64,000 nucleotides of DNA from Roseiarcus sp963823165 (GTDB lineage: Bacteria > Pseudomonadota > Alphaproteobacteria > Rhizobiales > Beijerinckiaceae): the NCBI GenBank assembly GCA_963823165.1, contig CAWGKV010000001.1:186001-250000 (forward strand), in the 5' to 3' direction. Below are positions 1 to 8,407 of the stretch, in pieces (position 1 is the stretch's first letter; the number at the start of each line of letters is the position of its first letter). Position numbers and translations under genes: made by a program. The notes under the pieces were generated by a model that had not been told where the DNA came from, ran no database searches, and worked only from the letters and a program-made list of their open reading frames with translations.

Positions 1-55
1 CGAAGTCAGTTCCCCTGGCGGTCGGGCCGCCCCGCATCGCTCGGCTGAAGGCCGC

Positions 56-1021
56 TTGAACTTGCTGCGTCGGGCGGGCGCGCTCGTGCTCCGGTGGCCC
101 GAGGCGAGCATCCTTCTCGCCGGGGCCCTGCTCGTCGCATATTTCCAGTCGACCAATTCCGCCTTTCTCTCGCCCTCCAACATCGACACCCTGATCGACT
201 ATACCGCGACCACTGCGATCATCGCCGCCGGCGAGGTCATGGTGCTGGTCTGCGGAGAGCTCGATCTTTCCGTGGGGATGGTCTATGCGCTGACGCCTTT
301 CGTCATGTACTTCACGGCCCAGTACGGGCTGCCGGAAGGCGCCGCCATTGTCCTGGCGTTGATTGCGGCGGGCCTCGTCGGGGTCGTGAACGGAGCGGTC
401 ACCACGTTCCTCAGCGTGCCGGCCTTCGTCACGACGCTCGGCACGATGTTCCTGGTCGGGGGCCTCACCTTGACCATCTCCGGGGGCTTTCCGGTCCAGC
501 CCGCCGCGGGCGCCGCCTTCACCGCGGCTTTCGGGGGCAATGTCTGGGCAAGGCTGGGCTGGTCGCTGGGGATCGCAATATTCCTGCAGTACGCGTTGAA
601 CCGGACCCGCTTCGGGCTGCACACCATCGCCACGGGCGGGAACCCCGTCGCGGCTGCGGAAGTGGGCATCAGGGTGATCGACATCAAGATGCGCAATTTC
701 ATACTCTGCTCCGTCCTCGCAGGCTTTGCCGGCGTCATCGACGCGTTCCGTATCGGGTCGATCGATCCGCTCGCGGGAGGGTCTCAGATGACGTTCGACG
801 CCATCGCCGCGGCCGTGATCGGCGGCACTCTGCTGACCGGCGGCTCCGGGACCCTGATCGGCGCCTTCATCGGCGCGGCGGTGCTGGGAATCCTCAACGA
901 CGGCTTCACCCTCAACGGGGTCAGCGCCTACACCTTCAGCATCATTCTCGGCGTGGCCATCCTCGTCACGATGGCGGTCAATGTCCGGGTGACGATATGG
1001 CGCGAACGGGGAGGAGGCTAA
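56..1021 (+). CDS. Sugar ABC transporter permease (RbsC/FrcC type)
   Basis: Inner-membrane permease of a carbohydrate ABC importer of the BPD_transp_2 family (ribose/fructose type). The protein is strongly hydrophobic, with about eight to ten membrane segments, and carries the family cytoplasmic loop ATGGNPVAAAEVGI near residue 195, the contact region for the ATPase. The length of 321 residues is normal. The start used is a TTG at 56, but the frame is open to the left edge of the window, so the true start may lie outside. The stop overlaps the ATG of the ATPase gene, which indicates one operon. The sugar cannot be read from the sequence; the periplasmic binding protein would be expected upstream. 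Confidence 0.85.
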   Translation: MNLLRRAGALVLRWPEASILLAGALLVAYFQSTNSAFLSPSNIDTLIDYTATTAIIAAGEVMVLVCGELDLSVGMVYALTPFVMYFTAQYGLPEGAAIVLALIAAGLVGVVNGAVTTFLSVPAFVTTLGTMFLVGGLTLTISGGFPVQPAAGAAFTAAFGGNVWARLGWSLGIAIFLQYALNRTRFGLHTIATGGNPVAAAEVGIRVIDIKMRNFILCSVLAGFAGVIDAFRIGSIDPLAGGSQMTFDAIAAAVIGGTLLTGGSGTLIGAFIGAAVLGILNDGFTLNGVSAYTFSIILGVAILVTMAVNVRVTIWRERGGG

Positions 1022-1809
1022 TGGCGGCTTCCATCGGAGCCGAGGTGCTTCGCGCCGAGCACGTCGAGAAATCCTTCGGACGCATTACGGCGCTCAGGGA
1101 CATCAACCTGCAGCTCCATCGCGGCGAGGTCCTGGCGTTGCTCGGGGACAACGGCGCCGGCAAGTCGACCTTGATGAAGATCTTCACCGGCTACCATCAA
1201 CCCAGTTCGGGGCAACTCTATTTCGAGGGCAAGCCCGTCCTGTTCCGCTCGGTCGCCCATGCGCGCTCGCTTGGCATCGAGGCGGTCTATCAGGACCTGG
1301 CGTTGGTCAACCAGCTCAACGTCTATCGCAACATGTTCCTCGAGCGCGAGCTGGTCCGCGGCGGACCGTTGGGAATTCTCGACGAGCGCCAGATGCGCCG
1401 GCGGGCGATCGAGATGCTCGAGCGCATGCAGGTCAGGATCCCCTCGGTCGACGTCGACGTCGCCAAGCTGTCGGGAGGGCAGCGCCAGGCCATCGCCATC
1501 GCCCGCTCGGTCTACCAAAAGGCGAAACTGCTCCTGCTCGACGAACCCACAGCCGCGATGGGCGCAAAGGAGTCGGCGCTGATCCTCGACCTGATCCAGC
1601 GGCTGAAGGAGGGCGGGGACATTGCGATGATCATCGTCGCCCACAATTACGCGCAGGTCTTCGACGTTTGCGATCGCATCAACCTGATCGAAGGGGGGGT
1701 GATCACATTCGACAAGCGCACCTCCGAAACCTCGGTTCAGGAGCTGACCGACAGGGTCGTCCGCCAGTACAGGTCCGTGCGCCAGGAAGTGCGGCAAGAA
1801 CGGCAGTGA
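1021..1809 (+). CDS. Sugar ABC transporter ATP-binding protein, single domain
   Basis: ATPase of 262 residues that powers the permease encoded just upstream; the ATG overlaps the permease stop codon. Walker A (GDNGAGKST, about 42-50), signature LSGGQ (150-154), Walker B LLLLDEP (170-176) and an H-loop histidine near 208 are all intact. RbsA/XylG-type sugar ATPases have two nucleotide-binding domains; this one has one, as in FrcA-type fructose/mannose/ribose systems. Together with the GH65 and PfkB genes downstream, the set would import and process a sugar, although ybaK and a group II intron now separate them. Confidence 0.88.
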   Translation: MAASIGAEVLRAEHVEKSFGRITALRDINLQLHRGEVLALLGDNGAGKSTLMKIFTGYHQPSSGQLYFEGKPVLFRSVAHARSLGIEAVYQDLALVNQLNVYRNMFLERELVRGGPLGILDERQMRRRAIEMLERMQVRIPSVDVDVAKLSGGQRQAIAIARSVYQKAKLLLLDEPTAAMGAKESALILDLIQRLKEGGDIAMIIVAHNYAQVFDVCDRINLIEGGVITFDKRTSETSVQELTDRVVRQYRSVRQEVRQERQ

Positions 1810-1939
1810 AGCGTCCGGCGGCGGATTGTTTCGCGAGCTTGAACCGCGTCGTCCACGGCGTGACCTCGAAGCAGCCGGCGAGTAGAGAGGCCCCGACCGC
1901 CGGCGCGGGCCGGCTCATGCAAAACCCGAGGAGATTGCC

Positions 1940-2413
1940 GTGTCCAGGGCGACGCGCGCGACCAAAATGCTCGAGGAGGCGGGCGTCGCCTTCGCCGTCT
2001 CGAGCTACGACTACGACCCCGATGCCGACCGGATCGGCCTCCAGGCCGCCGAGGCCCTGGGCGAGCCGCCCGCGCGCGTCCTGAAGACCCTGATGGCGCT
2101 GGTCGACGGCAAGCCGGTCTGCGTGATCGCGCCCTCCGACCGCGAGGTTTCGATGAAGAAGCTCGCCGCCGTCTTCGGCGGCAAGTCGGCGCAGATGATG
2201 AAGCCGGCCGACGCCGAGCGGGCCTCGGGCTACAGGGTCGGCGGGATCAGCCCGTTCGGGCAGACGCGCAAGCTCCCGACGGCGATCGAGGAGCAAGCGA
2301 TGGCGCAAGACTTCGTCTTCATCAATGGCGGCCAGCGCGGCCTGCAGGTGCGGCTGAACCCGCACGATGCAGCCAAGCTCTTGAACGCGATTGTCGCGCC
2401 GCTCGCGGCGTGA
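1940..2413 (+). CDS. ybaK: Cys-tRNA(Pro)/Cys-tRNA(Cys) deacylase YbaK family
   Basis: Trans-editing enzyme that hydrolyses mischarged cysteinyl-tRNA(Pro) in the cytoplasm. The 157-residue product is full length for the family and shows the expected features: an N-terminal helix, the VLKTLMALVDGKPV strand, an MKKLA segment with the conserved lysines, and the GGISPFG loop. The start is a GTG at 1940 that gives the normal N-terminus (MSRATRATKML). It stands alone between the transporter genes and the intron, and a large imperfect hairpin follows its stop. Confidence 0.88.
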   Translation: MSRATRATKMLEEAGVAFAVSSYDYDPDADRIGLQAAEALGEPPARVLKTLMALVDGKPVCVIAPSDREVSMKKLAAVFGGKSAQMMKPADAERASGYRVGGISPFGQTRKLPTAIEEQAMAQDFVFINGGQRGLQVRLNPHDAAKLLNAIVAPLAA

Positions 2414-2712
2414 GCTCCAGCCGAGCAAAGACCGCTTGGCCTTCGTTGTATGCGCCCAAGCGGAACCAAGGAAAACCAGCAAAAATCCAAGGAAATTAGC
2501 CTTGGATTCTCTGGATTCTCTTGGATTCTCTTGGTTTTTCTTGGATTCCTTCGTCCAATTCCAGTCTTTTCAATGGGTTACGGGCAATCCCGGCGGAAAC
2601 GTTTTTTCTTGAGCGATTGCCCGCCGAGCAGTCGGCGGCAATCGAGGAGCCAGCCAAACGGCTTCGATGCAACCAGACACTCGGCCTTCTCCTTCGAGCA
2701 GTGGCGATATTT
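2414..2712. other. Intergenic region between ybaK and intron 1
   Basis: No convincing gene is seen. The left half holds a nested imperfect hairpin and a run of decamer repeats (entered separately). The right half is the 3' flank of intron 1. Short open frames on both strands lack a ribosome site and have no recognisable family. Confidence 0.5.
2466..2550. repeat. Nested imperfect hairpin with decamer repeats
   Basis: Outer arms at 2466-2478 and 2532-2544 pair at 12 of 13 positions (CCAAGGAAAACCA with TGGTTTTTCTTGG). Inner arms at 2484-2492 and 2500-2508 (AATCCAAGG with CCTTGGATT) pair perfectly. The stretch 2501-2550 is also a loose tandem array of a TTGGATTCTC-like decamer, about five copies. 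Its place about 50 bases after the ybaK stop suits a transcription end or an intergenic repeat element; there is no clean U-tract. Confidence 0.6.
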
Positions 2713-2780
2713 GTAGAGTCGAGGAAGGGCGCGGTTGCTTGGGCCTTGCGGCGTCGCCCCGTTTCCCTTCCCCGCTCATC

Positions 2781-2814
2781 AAACCGGACGTGCCCGATTA
2801 AGGCATCCGGCTTT
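2781..2814 (-). ncRNA. Group II intron domain V (intron 1)
   Basis: A 34-base catalytic hairpin: the arms AAGCCGGATGC and GCACGTCCGGTTT close around a short loop, on the minus strand. It is followed by GATGAGCGGGG and a domain VI-like stem. Confidence 0.8.
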
Positions 2815-2824
2815 CCGACTGATT

Positions 2825-4147
2825 TCATCGTAAGGCACACGGCGGCGGTCCAATTTGCACGCGGTAGAGACGCTGCACGCCGAGGTCCCCGAACACTTTC
2901 GTGTAAGGGAACCGTCGGACGCCGCGCCCTGGCTCCTTGTGCCGTCGAGCGAGGAAGTGCCGGACGCGGTCATGGACGTGATGATCGACGGCCCGATACG
3001 CCAGCAAGCGCGAGCCATAGCCGAAATACGCCGACCAACCGGTCAGAAGCCGGTTCAGTCGAGCGCGCACCTCGGGCCATGGCCCTTTCTCGCCGGGTCT
3101 CAGGAGATCGCCGATCTTGGCCTTGATCCGCAGAACGCTCTTCTTGGACGGGCTTGCGCCCGGATACCAATGGCCGTCTTTCCAGTCGCGGTGCGGGCCG
3201 AATGTGTAGCCGAGGAAATCGAAGCGCTCGTTCCGGGCGTCCCTCACCGAGGTTTTCGCCTCGTTGAGCGTCAGCCCGAGCTTCGTCATCGCCGCCTTCG
3301 TCCACGTCAAGGCCTCCTGCGCGCAGCCGCGGCTGAGGATGACGAAGTCGTCGGCGTACGCGACGACGTGAGCCCGGAACGCTTCGCCGCGTCCGGTGAG
3401 ACGCCAATGCTTCAGGAAGCGGTTCATGTAGATGTTGGCGAGCAAGGGGCTCGCGACCCCGCCCTGAGGCGTGCCGCGCTTGCTGGTCTTGCCGCCGCTC
3501 ATCCGCCGCGTCCCGTCGCCGTCCCGTTCCTCGACCGGGGCCTGCAACCACATCTTGATCAGATGCAGCACATGCCGGTCGACGACGCGGCGGGCCACCG
3601 ATTTGAGGAGGTCCGCATGCGGGATCGTGTCGAAGTATTTCGACAGATCAGCGTCTACGACGTCGGTGTAGCCCCGGCGGATCAGCCGGTGCGTTTCCTT
3701 GACCGCATCGACCGCGCTGCGACGCGGGCGATAGCCATAGGCGTTGTCCTCGAAGTCCGCCTCGAAGATCGGCTCCAGCACGATCTTGACGGCGGTCTGA
3801 ACCACCCGATCCCGGATCGTCGGGATGCCGAGGGGGCGTTCGCCGCCCCCCGGCTTCGGGATCGTCGCCCGCCGCACCGGATCGGCCCGATACGTCTTCG
3901 ACACGAGTTCCTCGCGCAAGCCCGCCAGCCACGCCTCCACGCCCGACGCGTCAATCTGCTCGAAGGTCACCCCGTCCACCCCCGGCGCGCCCGCATTGGC
4001 GCAGGCCAGCGCAAAGGCGTGGGCCAGAATGTCCTCGCGGCAGATCTTGTCGTAGAGGATGTAGAAGCGGAAGGCGGGCTCCGCCTTCGCCTTGCAATAG
4101 AGCTTTCTCTGAAGGCTCCTGATCTTGTCGGGCGTTTCAAGACTCAT
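2825..4147 (-). CDS. ltrA: Group II intron reverse transcriptase/maturase (intron 1)
   Basis: Intron-encoded protein of 440 residues. It begins with the ATG at 4147, preceded by a GAGGAGGGGG ribosome site; an in-frame TTG two codons earlier is less likely. The reverse transcriptase blocks run in order: APGVDGVT, RPLGIPTIRDRVVQ, AYGYRPRRSA, DADLSKYFDTI, GTPQGGVASPLLANIYM, the catalytic YADDFVI and the FDFLGYTF block. A maturase-type segment (RLNRLLTGWSAYFGYG) follows. No HNH endonuclease domain is visible, so mobility would rely on nicked or single-stranded targets as in other endonuclease-less introns. It ends just before domain V. Confidence 0.92.
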   Translation of the reverse strand: MSLETPDKIRSLQRKLYCKAKAEPAFRFYILYDKICREDILAHAFALACANAGAPGVDGVTFEQIDASGVEAWLAGLREELVSKTYRADPVRRATIPKPGGGERPLGIPTIRDRVVQTAVKIVLEPIFEADFEDNAYGYRPRRSAVDAVKETHRLIRRGYTDVVDADLSKYFDTIPHADLLKSVARRVVDRHVLHLIKMWLQAPVEERDGDGTRRMSGGKTSKRGTPQGGVASPLLANIYMNRFLKHWRLTGRGEAFRAHVVAYADDFVILSRGCAQEALTWTKAAMTKLGLTLNEAKTSVRDARNERFDFLGYTFGPHRDWKDGHWYPGASPSKKSVLRIKAKIGDLLRPGEKGPWPEVRARLNRLLTGWSAYFGYGSRLLAYRAVDHHVHDRVRHFLARRHKEPGRGVRRFPYTKVFGDLGVQRLYRVQIGPPPCALR

Positions 4148-4637
4148 CGCCAATCACCCCCTCCTCGCCGTCTTCGAAAGCGCATCAGAAGTCAGGGCCC
4201 TTTCCTCCGCCGGAATTACCCGGCCTCACAGGTCGTACGGCCCTGTCCGACTCCCGCACGGTCCGCTGCCAACACACAGCGTCGAAGCCGCGACCTCCGA
4301 CCGCGCGGGTCTCCCCCGATTACCCGCATCACCCTTCCAACGTGCCGTTCCCATTACCCCGATGGATCGAACGGGTGCGTCTGTCGATTGCTTCCCCGTC
4401 CACCCGGCCTTCCCCGTTGTTCCGGCGGGTCGGCATCCATATCTTCACTTTCGAGGCCTGCTCAGGCTTTACTCACGTTACGGCCCGCTGGATCGCTCAA
4501 CCGCCCAAAGGCGGCCTTTGTCACGAGGCTTCAGCCCGGCCAGTCGCCCAGCCAGACTGCTCGTCAGCTACCAGATCAATCGACAACTCTCTGGGCGGAA
4601 TCTTCCTCCACTGGTGATACACGCCTTCGGAACGCGC

Positions 4638-4965
4638 AGAACAAATAAAGAACCCATGCCACCTTGTCAATAGAGTGTCGGTGTTTTTTGCAGCCGGGGA
4701 GGCGACCCCAGCTTCCAATTGTAATTAGATGGTAAACGCTCCGCCACGCGCTCTGCCCATTCGACAGCGATACGCGCGGTGAGGCGGCTTCGTCTCCGAC
4801 GAACCTTCCCGTGTGGCCGGAGCCGTCGAAACCCTCGCGGGGCAGAGAAGCGCCCCGCCGAGCGGCCGTCGACCGGCGGAGCGCGCCAGCAATCGGTCCG
4901 CTCTGCCGGCGGAACTCGCCCGGACCACCGCCAGTTCCAGTGCTGACGACGGCGAGGGTGATGTC
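4638..4965. other. Region between intron 1 and the GH65 pseudogene
   Basis: No gene is supported. It contains the minus-strand promoter-like element described separately. A plus-strand frame is open in front of the GH65 start, but its arginine- and serine-rich sequence is unlike family members, so it was not included in the gene. Confidence 0.45.
4642..4670 (-). promoter_or_regulatory. Sigma-70-like promoter facing into intron 1
   Basis: On the minus strand, a perfect TTGACA (4670-4665) is followed by a 17-base spacer and TATTTG (4647-4642). The -10 element ends only about four bases before the proposed intron start, so transcription would begin at or inside the intron and read toward the maturase gene. 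Confidence 0.45.
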
Positions 4966-7245
4966 GTGAGCCCCCCATTTGAAGCGCTCTTCGAACCGGA
5001 CGGGGACGAGGGCTGGACATTGAACCAGATCGGCTACGACGCGCCGCGTGAACGACGGGCGGAGGCGCGCCTGTCGATCGCCAACGGTTTCCTCGGGGTT
5101 TCAGGCTCGCCGCCGGTCTGCGGCCCCGGATTGCAGGGCGTGAAGCCCCTAACTTTGGTCGCCGGCCTTTTCGATCGCGATAAAGCGGCAGACTGCGCGC
5201 CGTCGCTTGCCAGAGTCCCGGATCAGATGGCGCTTCGGTGTGGATCGACGGGGCGCCGCTCCTCGGGACTCCAGCCGATGCGGCGGGACTTCGGCGGACG
5301 CTGGTCATGAGGCGAGGCCTGCTGGTCATGAACTGGCGTCCTCGAAGGAACGAGGCGATCCATCGATTCCATTCTCTGCGTCTCGTTTCCATCGTCGACC
5401 GGCGTGTCGAGCTCCTTCTCGTCGGGTTCGAGTTCGCGGCCGACGTCGAGATCACGTTGGAGGGCCGGTGGATCGCCGCGGCGTCGCGGCTCGAAATCGA
5501 ACGGCGGACAAACGGGCTCAGCGTATGGCGCGCGCGGAACTCCCGATTTGGGCTGGCTCGTGCAACCGAAGCGGCCGTCGAAATCGCTGGGGGTGATTCG
5601 GCGCTAGCGCTCGACGCCTCCGGGCAGAGGTGGCGTTGGCGCGCCTCAGCAGGCCAGCGGGCGTTGTTTCACCTGATCTCAAGCTATGCCCGCGCCGATG
5701 GTCCAGACAGAGATCCGTCATCCTCCGCGGAGGAGGGACTGGGCGCCGCACGGCGCATAGGCTGGGCAGAAATCCTGTCGCTGCATGAGCGGGAGTGGGC
5801 CGAGCGATGGCTTTGCAGCGAGGTCGAGCTTGCGGGCGACGATGCGGCGCAGAGGGCGCTGCGCTTTGCGGCCTATCACCTCGTCAGCGCCGCCAACCCC
5901 GATGACCCTCATGTGTCGATCGGCGCCCGCGGCCTGACGGGCGACGAATATTTCGGCCACGTTCTTTGGGACACCGAGGTCTTTCTTCTGCCCTTCTATA
6001 TTCTCACATGGCCACAGGCGGCGCGCTCGCTGCTGGCGTACCGCTATCGCACCTTGGGCAGCGCGCGCGGCAAGGCGAGCCGTCTCGGCTGGCGCGGGGC
6101 GTTCTACGCATGGGAATCCACGAGATCCGGCGCCGAAACCGCGCCGGATCACGCCGCCAACGCCAAGGGCGAGCCGGTCGAAATCTTCACTGGCCGGAAC
6201 GAAGCTCACATCAGCGCCGATGTCGCCTGGGCGGTGTGGCGCTATTGGCGGGCGACCCAAGACGACGCCTTCCTGGTCGAGATGGGCGGCGAGATCTTGT
6301 TCGAGACGGCCCGCTTCTGGGCCAGCCGAGCCGAGCGCGGGCCGGACGGCCGGAGCCACATCCGTGATGCCGAAGGTCCCGACGAATATCACCCGAATGT
6401 CGACGACAACGCCTTCACCAACGTGATGGCCCGTTGGAATCTTCTACGAGCGCTGAATGCGGCGGCGCTCTTCCAGGCGCGGTGGCCGCAGCAGTCGACG
6501 GCGCTTTCGACGCGTCTTTCGCTCGGCGAGCGGGAGCTTGCAGCCTGGAAAGAGGTGGCCGATACGCTGGCGACCGGCCTGAACGAGGAAACCGGACTCT
6601 ACGAGCAGTTCGCCGGCTTCTTCGAGCTGGAGCGCGTCGACCTCGATCGATACGCCGGTCGAGACGAGCCGATGGACGTCGTGCTCGGCGAGGAGCGAAC
6701 GCACCGCTCCCAGGTGCTCAAGCAAGCCGACGTTGGTCCAGCTCCAGGCCATGCTGCCGGAGTTGTTTGACAGACGAAGCGGGCTTGCCAACTTCCATTT
6801 CTACGAGCCCAGGTGCACCCACGGCAGCTCACTCAGCGCTGCCCCGCACGCGCTGGTCGCTGCGCGATTGGGCGACACGGAAAAGGCGCTGGACTATTTC
6901 CGCAAGGCCGCGGCGATCGACCTCGGTGATGACGCCGGCCATGACGAAGGGGGCGTGCACCTCGCTACCTTGGGCGGGCTTTGGCAGGCGGCCGTGTTCG
7001 GGTTCGGCGGCCTGACGCCGTTGGACGACGTTTTGGCTTTCGACCCGCACCTGCCGGGCGCCTGGAAGAGCCTGGCCTTTCCGGTTCAGTGGCGCGGGCG
7101 GCGACTGGATATCCGGATCGAGGGGGACTCCTTCATGGCTACTCTGAAGGCGGGAGACGCACTGAAACTCGATGTAGCGGGCCGCACGTATGACTTGGAC
7201 CAGCGGCAGCCGTTGCATGCGCGGTTGCAGCAAGGACGGGAATAG
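4966..7245 (+). pseudogene. Glycoside hydrolase family 65 (disaccharide phosphorylase-like), two frameshifts
   Basis: Homologue of GH65 trehalose/maltose/kojibiose phosphorylases, spread over three reading frames. Part one runs from a GTG at 4966 (FEALFEPDG, IGYDAPRERRAEARLSIANG). Near 5238 one base appears to be missing and the frame moves to the segment beginning WIDGAPLLG. Near 6732 one base appears to be added, and the frame returns for LVQLQAMLPELFD to the stop at 7245. The catalytic region GPDEYHPNVDDN with the general-acid Glu, and the EYFGHVLWDTE and KQAD motifs, are intact. Apart from the two indels the gene looks complete (about 760 residues), so either recent inactivation or sequencing error is possible. 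It touches the PfkB gene and probably processed an imported disaccharide. Confidence 0.8.
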
Positions 7246-7249
7246 TCTG

Positions 7250-8215
7250 GTGACTCGGCCGGCCATTCTGTCGCTCGGCAGCATCAATGCCGACTTTCAA
7301 ATGAGGGTCCCCGCCGAAATCGGCGATATCGAAACCCAGCTCGCTTCTGATTTCGTGCGGCTGAGCGGCGGCAAGGCGGCCAACCGCGCCTATTTGGCGC
7401 GGCGCTTCGGCCATCCTGCAAAGCTTTTCGGCCGCGTCGGCGACGACGATCTCGCGCGGCAAGCACTGGGATCGCTGGAGTCGGACGGGGTCGACCTCGC
7501 CGGGGTGAGCGCCGCGCCGCGCACGGCCACCGCGGTGTCGATCATCGTCGTTCCGCCATCGGCGAAGAAGCGGATCTTTCTGGCGTCGAACGCCAATGCC
7601 CAATGGGACGGCGCAGCGGCCGACGACCTCGAAAGAGCGGTCGCCTCGGCGGACGCCGGTTCCGTCCTGACGGTCGACTACGAGGCTGCGCCGGCCGAGA
7701 TCGTTGCACGGGCGCTCCGGGCCGCGGTCCGCCGCGGAGTCCGGATCGTCGCCGATCCCTCGCCCGGCAATCGTATGGATGGATCGTCGATAAGGCTGTG
7801 CGCGGCCATCGCGCCCAACGAGGAGGAGGCAAAGGCGCTGACTGGCGTCGAGGTCGTGGACGAATCGAGCGCCGCAGGCGCCGCGAAAGCGCTTGCGGCG
7901 CAGGGAGCTGGCCTGGTCTGCATCAAGCTCGCCAACGGCGGCGCCATGGTCGCTGACGGGAGCAAGCTGACGCTGATCTCCGCGCCCGACGTCGATGTCG
8001 TCGACACGACCGGAGCCGGGGACGCCTTCACCGCCGCGCTCGCGATCGGCCTCCTGGAAAATCGGCCTGCATTCGACGCGGCCTGCCTCGCCGTCGCGGC
8101 GTCCTCCATGGCGGTGACCAAATACGGCTCGAGCCACGAAAACCTCGTCCCCGATCGGATCGAGCCTCTGGTCGAACGCATCAGGAGAGCAGCCAAAGCA
8201 GTGCCCAACGGCTGA
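7250..8215 (+). CDS. PfkB-family carbohydrate kinase (ribokinase-like)
   Basis: Cytoplasmic sugar or nucleoside kinase of 321 residues. The N-terminal family motif (LSLGSINADFQMRV, then SGGKAANRAYLARRFG) and the C-terminal anion-hole and catalytic motif DTTGAGDAFTAAL are present, with the catalytic Asp in GAGD. The start is a GTG at 7250, four bases after the GH65 stop, which gives the expected N-terminus. The position directly after a GH65 gene suggests that it phosphorylates a hexose released by that enzyme; the substrate is not certain. Confidence 0.87.
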   Translation: MTRPAILSLGSINADFQMRVPAEIGDIETQLASDFVRLSGGKAANRAYLARRFGHPAKLFGRVGDDDLARQALGSLESDGVDLAGVSAAPRTATAVSIIVVPPSAKKRIFLASNANAQWDGAAADDLERAVASADAGSVLTVDYEAAPAEIVARALRAAVRRGVRIVADPSPGNRMDGSSIRLCAAIAPNEEEAKALTGVEVVDESSAAGAAKALAAQGAGLVCIKLANGGAMVADGSKLTLISAPDVDVVDTTGAGDAFTAALAIGLLENRPAFDAACLAVAASSMAVTKYGSSHENLVPDRIEPLVERIRRAAKAVPNG

Positions 8216-8407
8216 AGGGGCTTCCAATTCTCCGCCGCGACCAAGACAGGCCGGGAGCATGATGTTTCCGCAGGCCGCCGATCCGATTATCCTGAGGCGA
8301 AGGCAAGCCTGTCGTGATCGGAGCGGCCCACGCTGCACGCCCGCGCACATTGCCTGCTCGGGGAGCAACTCGACGAGAAGTCTTGGCTCGCGCTCGCGAA
8401 CCTGCCG

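Larger units (their letters stand above)
2713..4637 (-). mobile_element. Group II intron 1 (complete, with maturase ORF)
   Basis: A minus-strand retroelement of about 1.9 kb. The 3' side is well defined: domain V lies at 2781-2814 (AAGCCGG...CCGGTTT arms around a small loop) and is followed by a domain VI-like segment ending CTCGACTCTAC at 2713, with the usual AY terminus. The 5' end is placed at 4637, where the RNA would begin GCGCG; the consensus is GUGYG, so this end is less sure. The reverse transcriptase lies in domain IV and the structured RNA domains I-III fill 4154-4637. The flanks show no interrupted gene. Confidence 0.75.

Noticed and set aside
94..1020. A long plus frame overlapping the permease, joined to the ATPase frame
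   Set aside because: Its sequence is arginine- and histidine-rich noise up to the ATPase start; only the part from 1021 is a real gene.
2855..4648. A long plus frame over intron 1
   Set aside because: It is the complement of the maturase gene and shows no protein family; high GC keeps the frame open.
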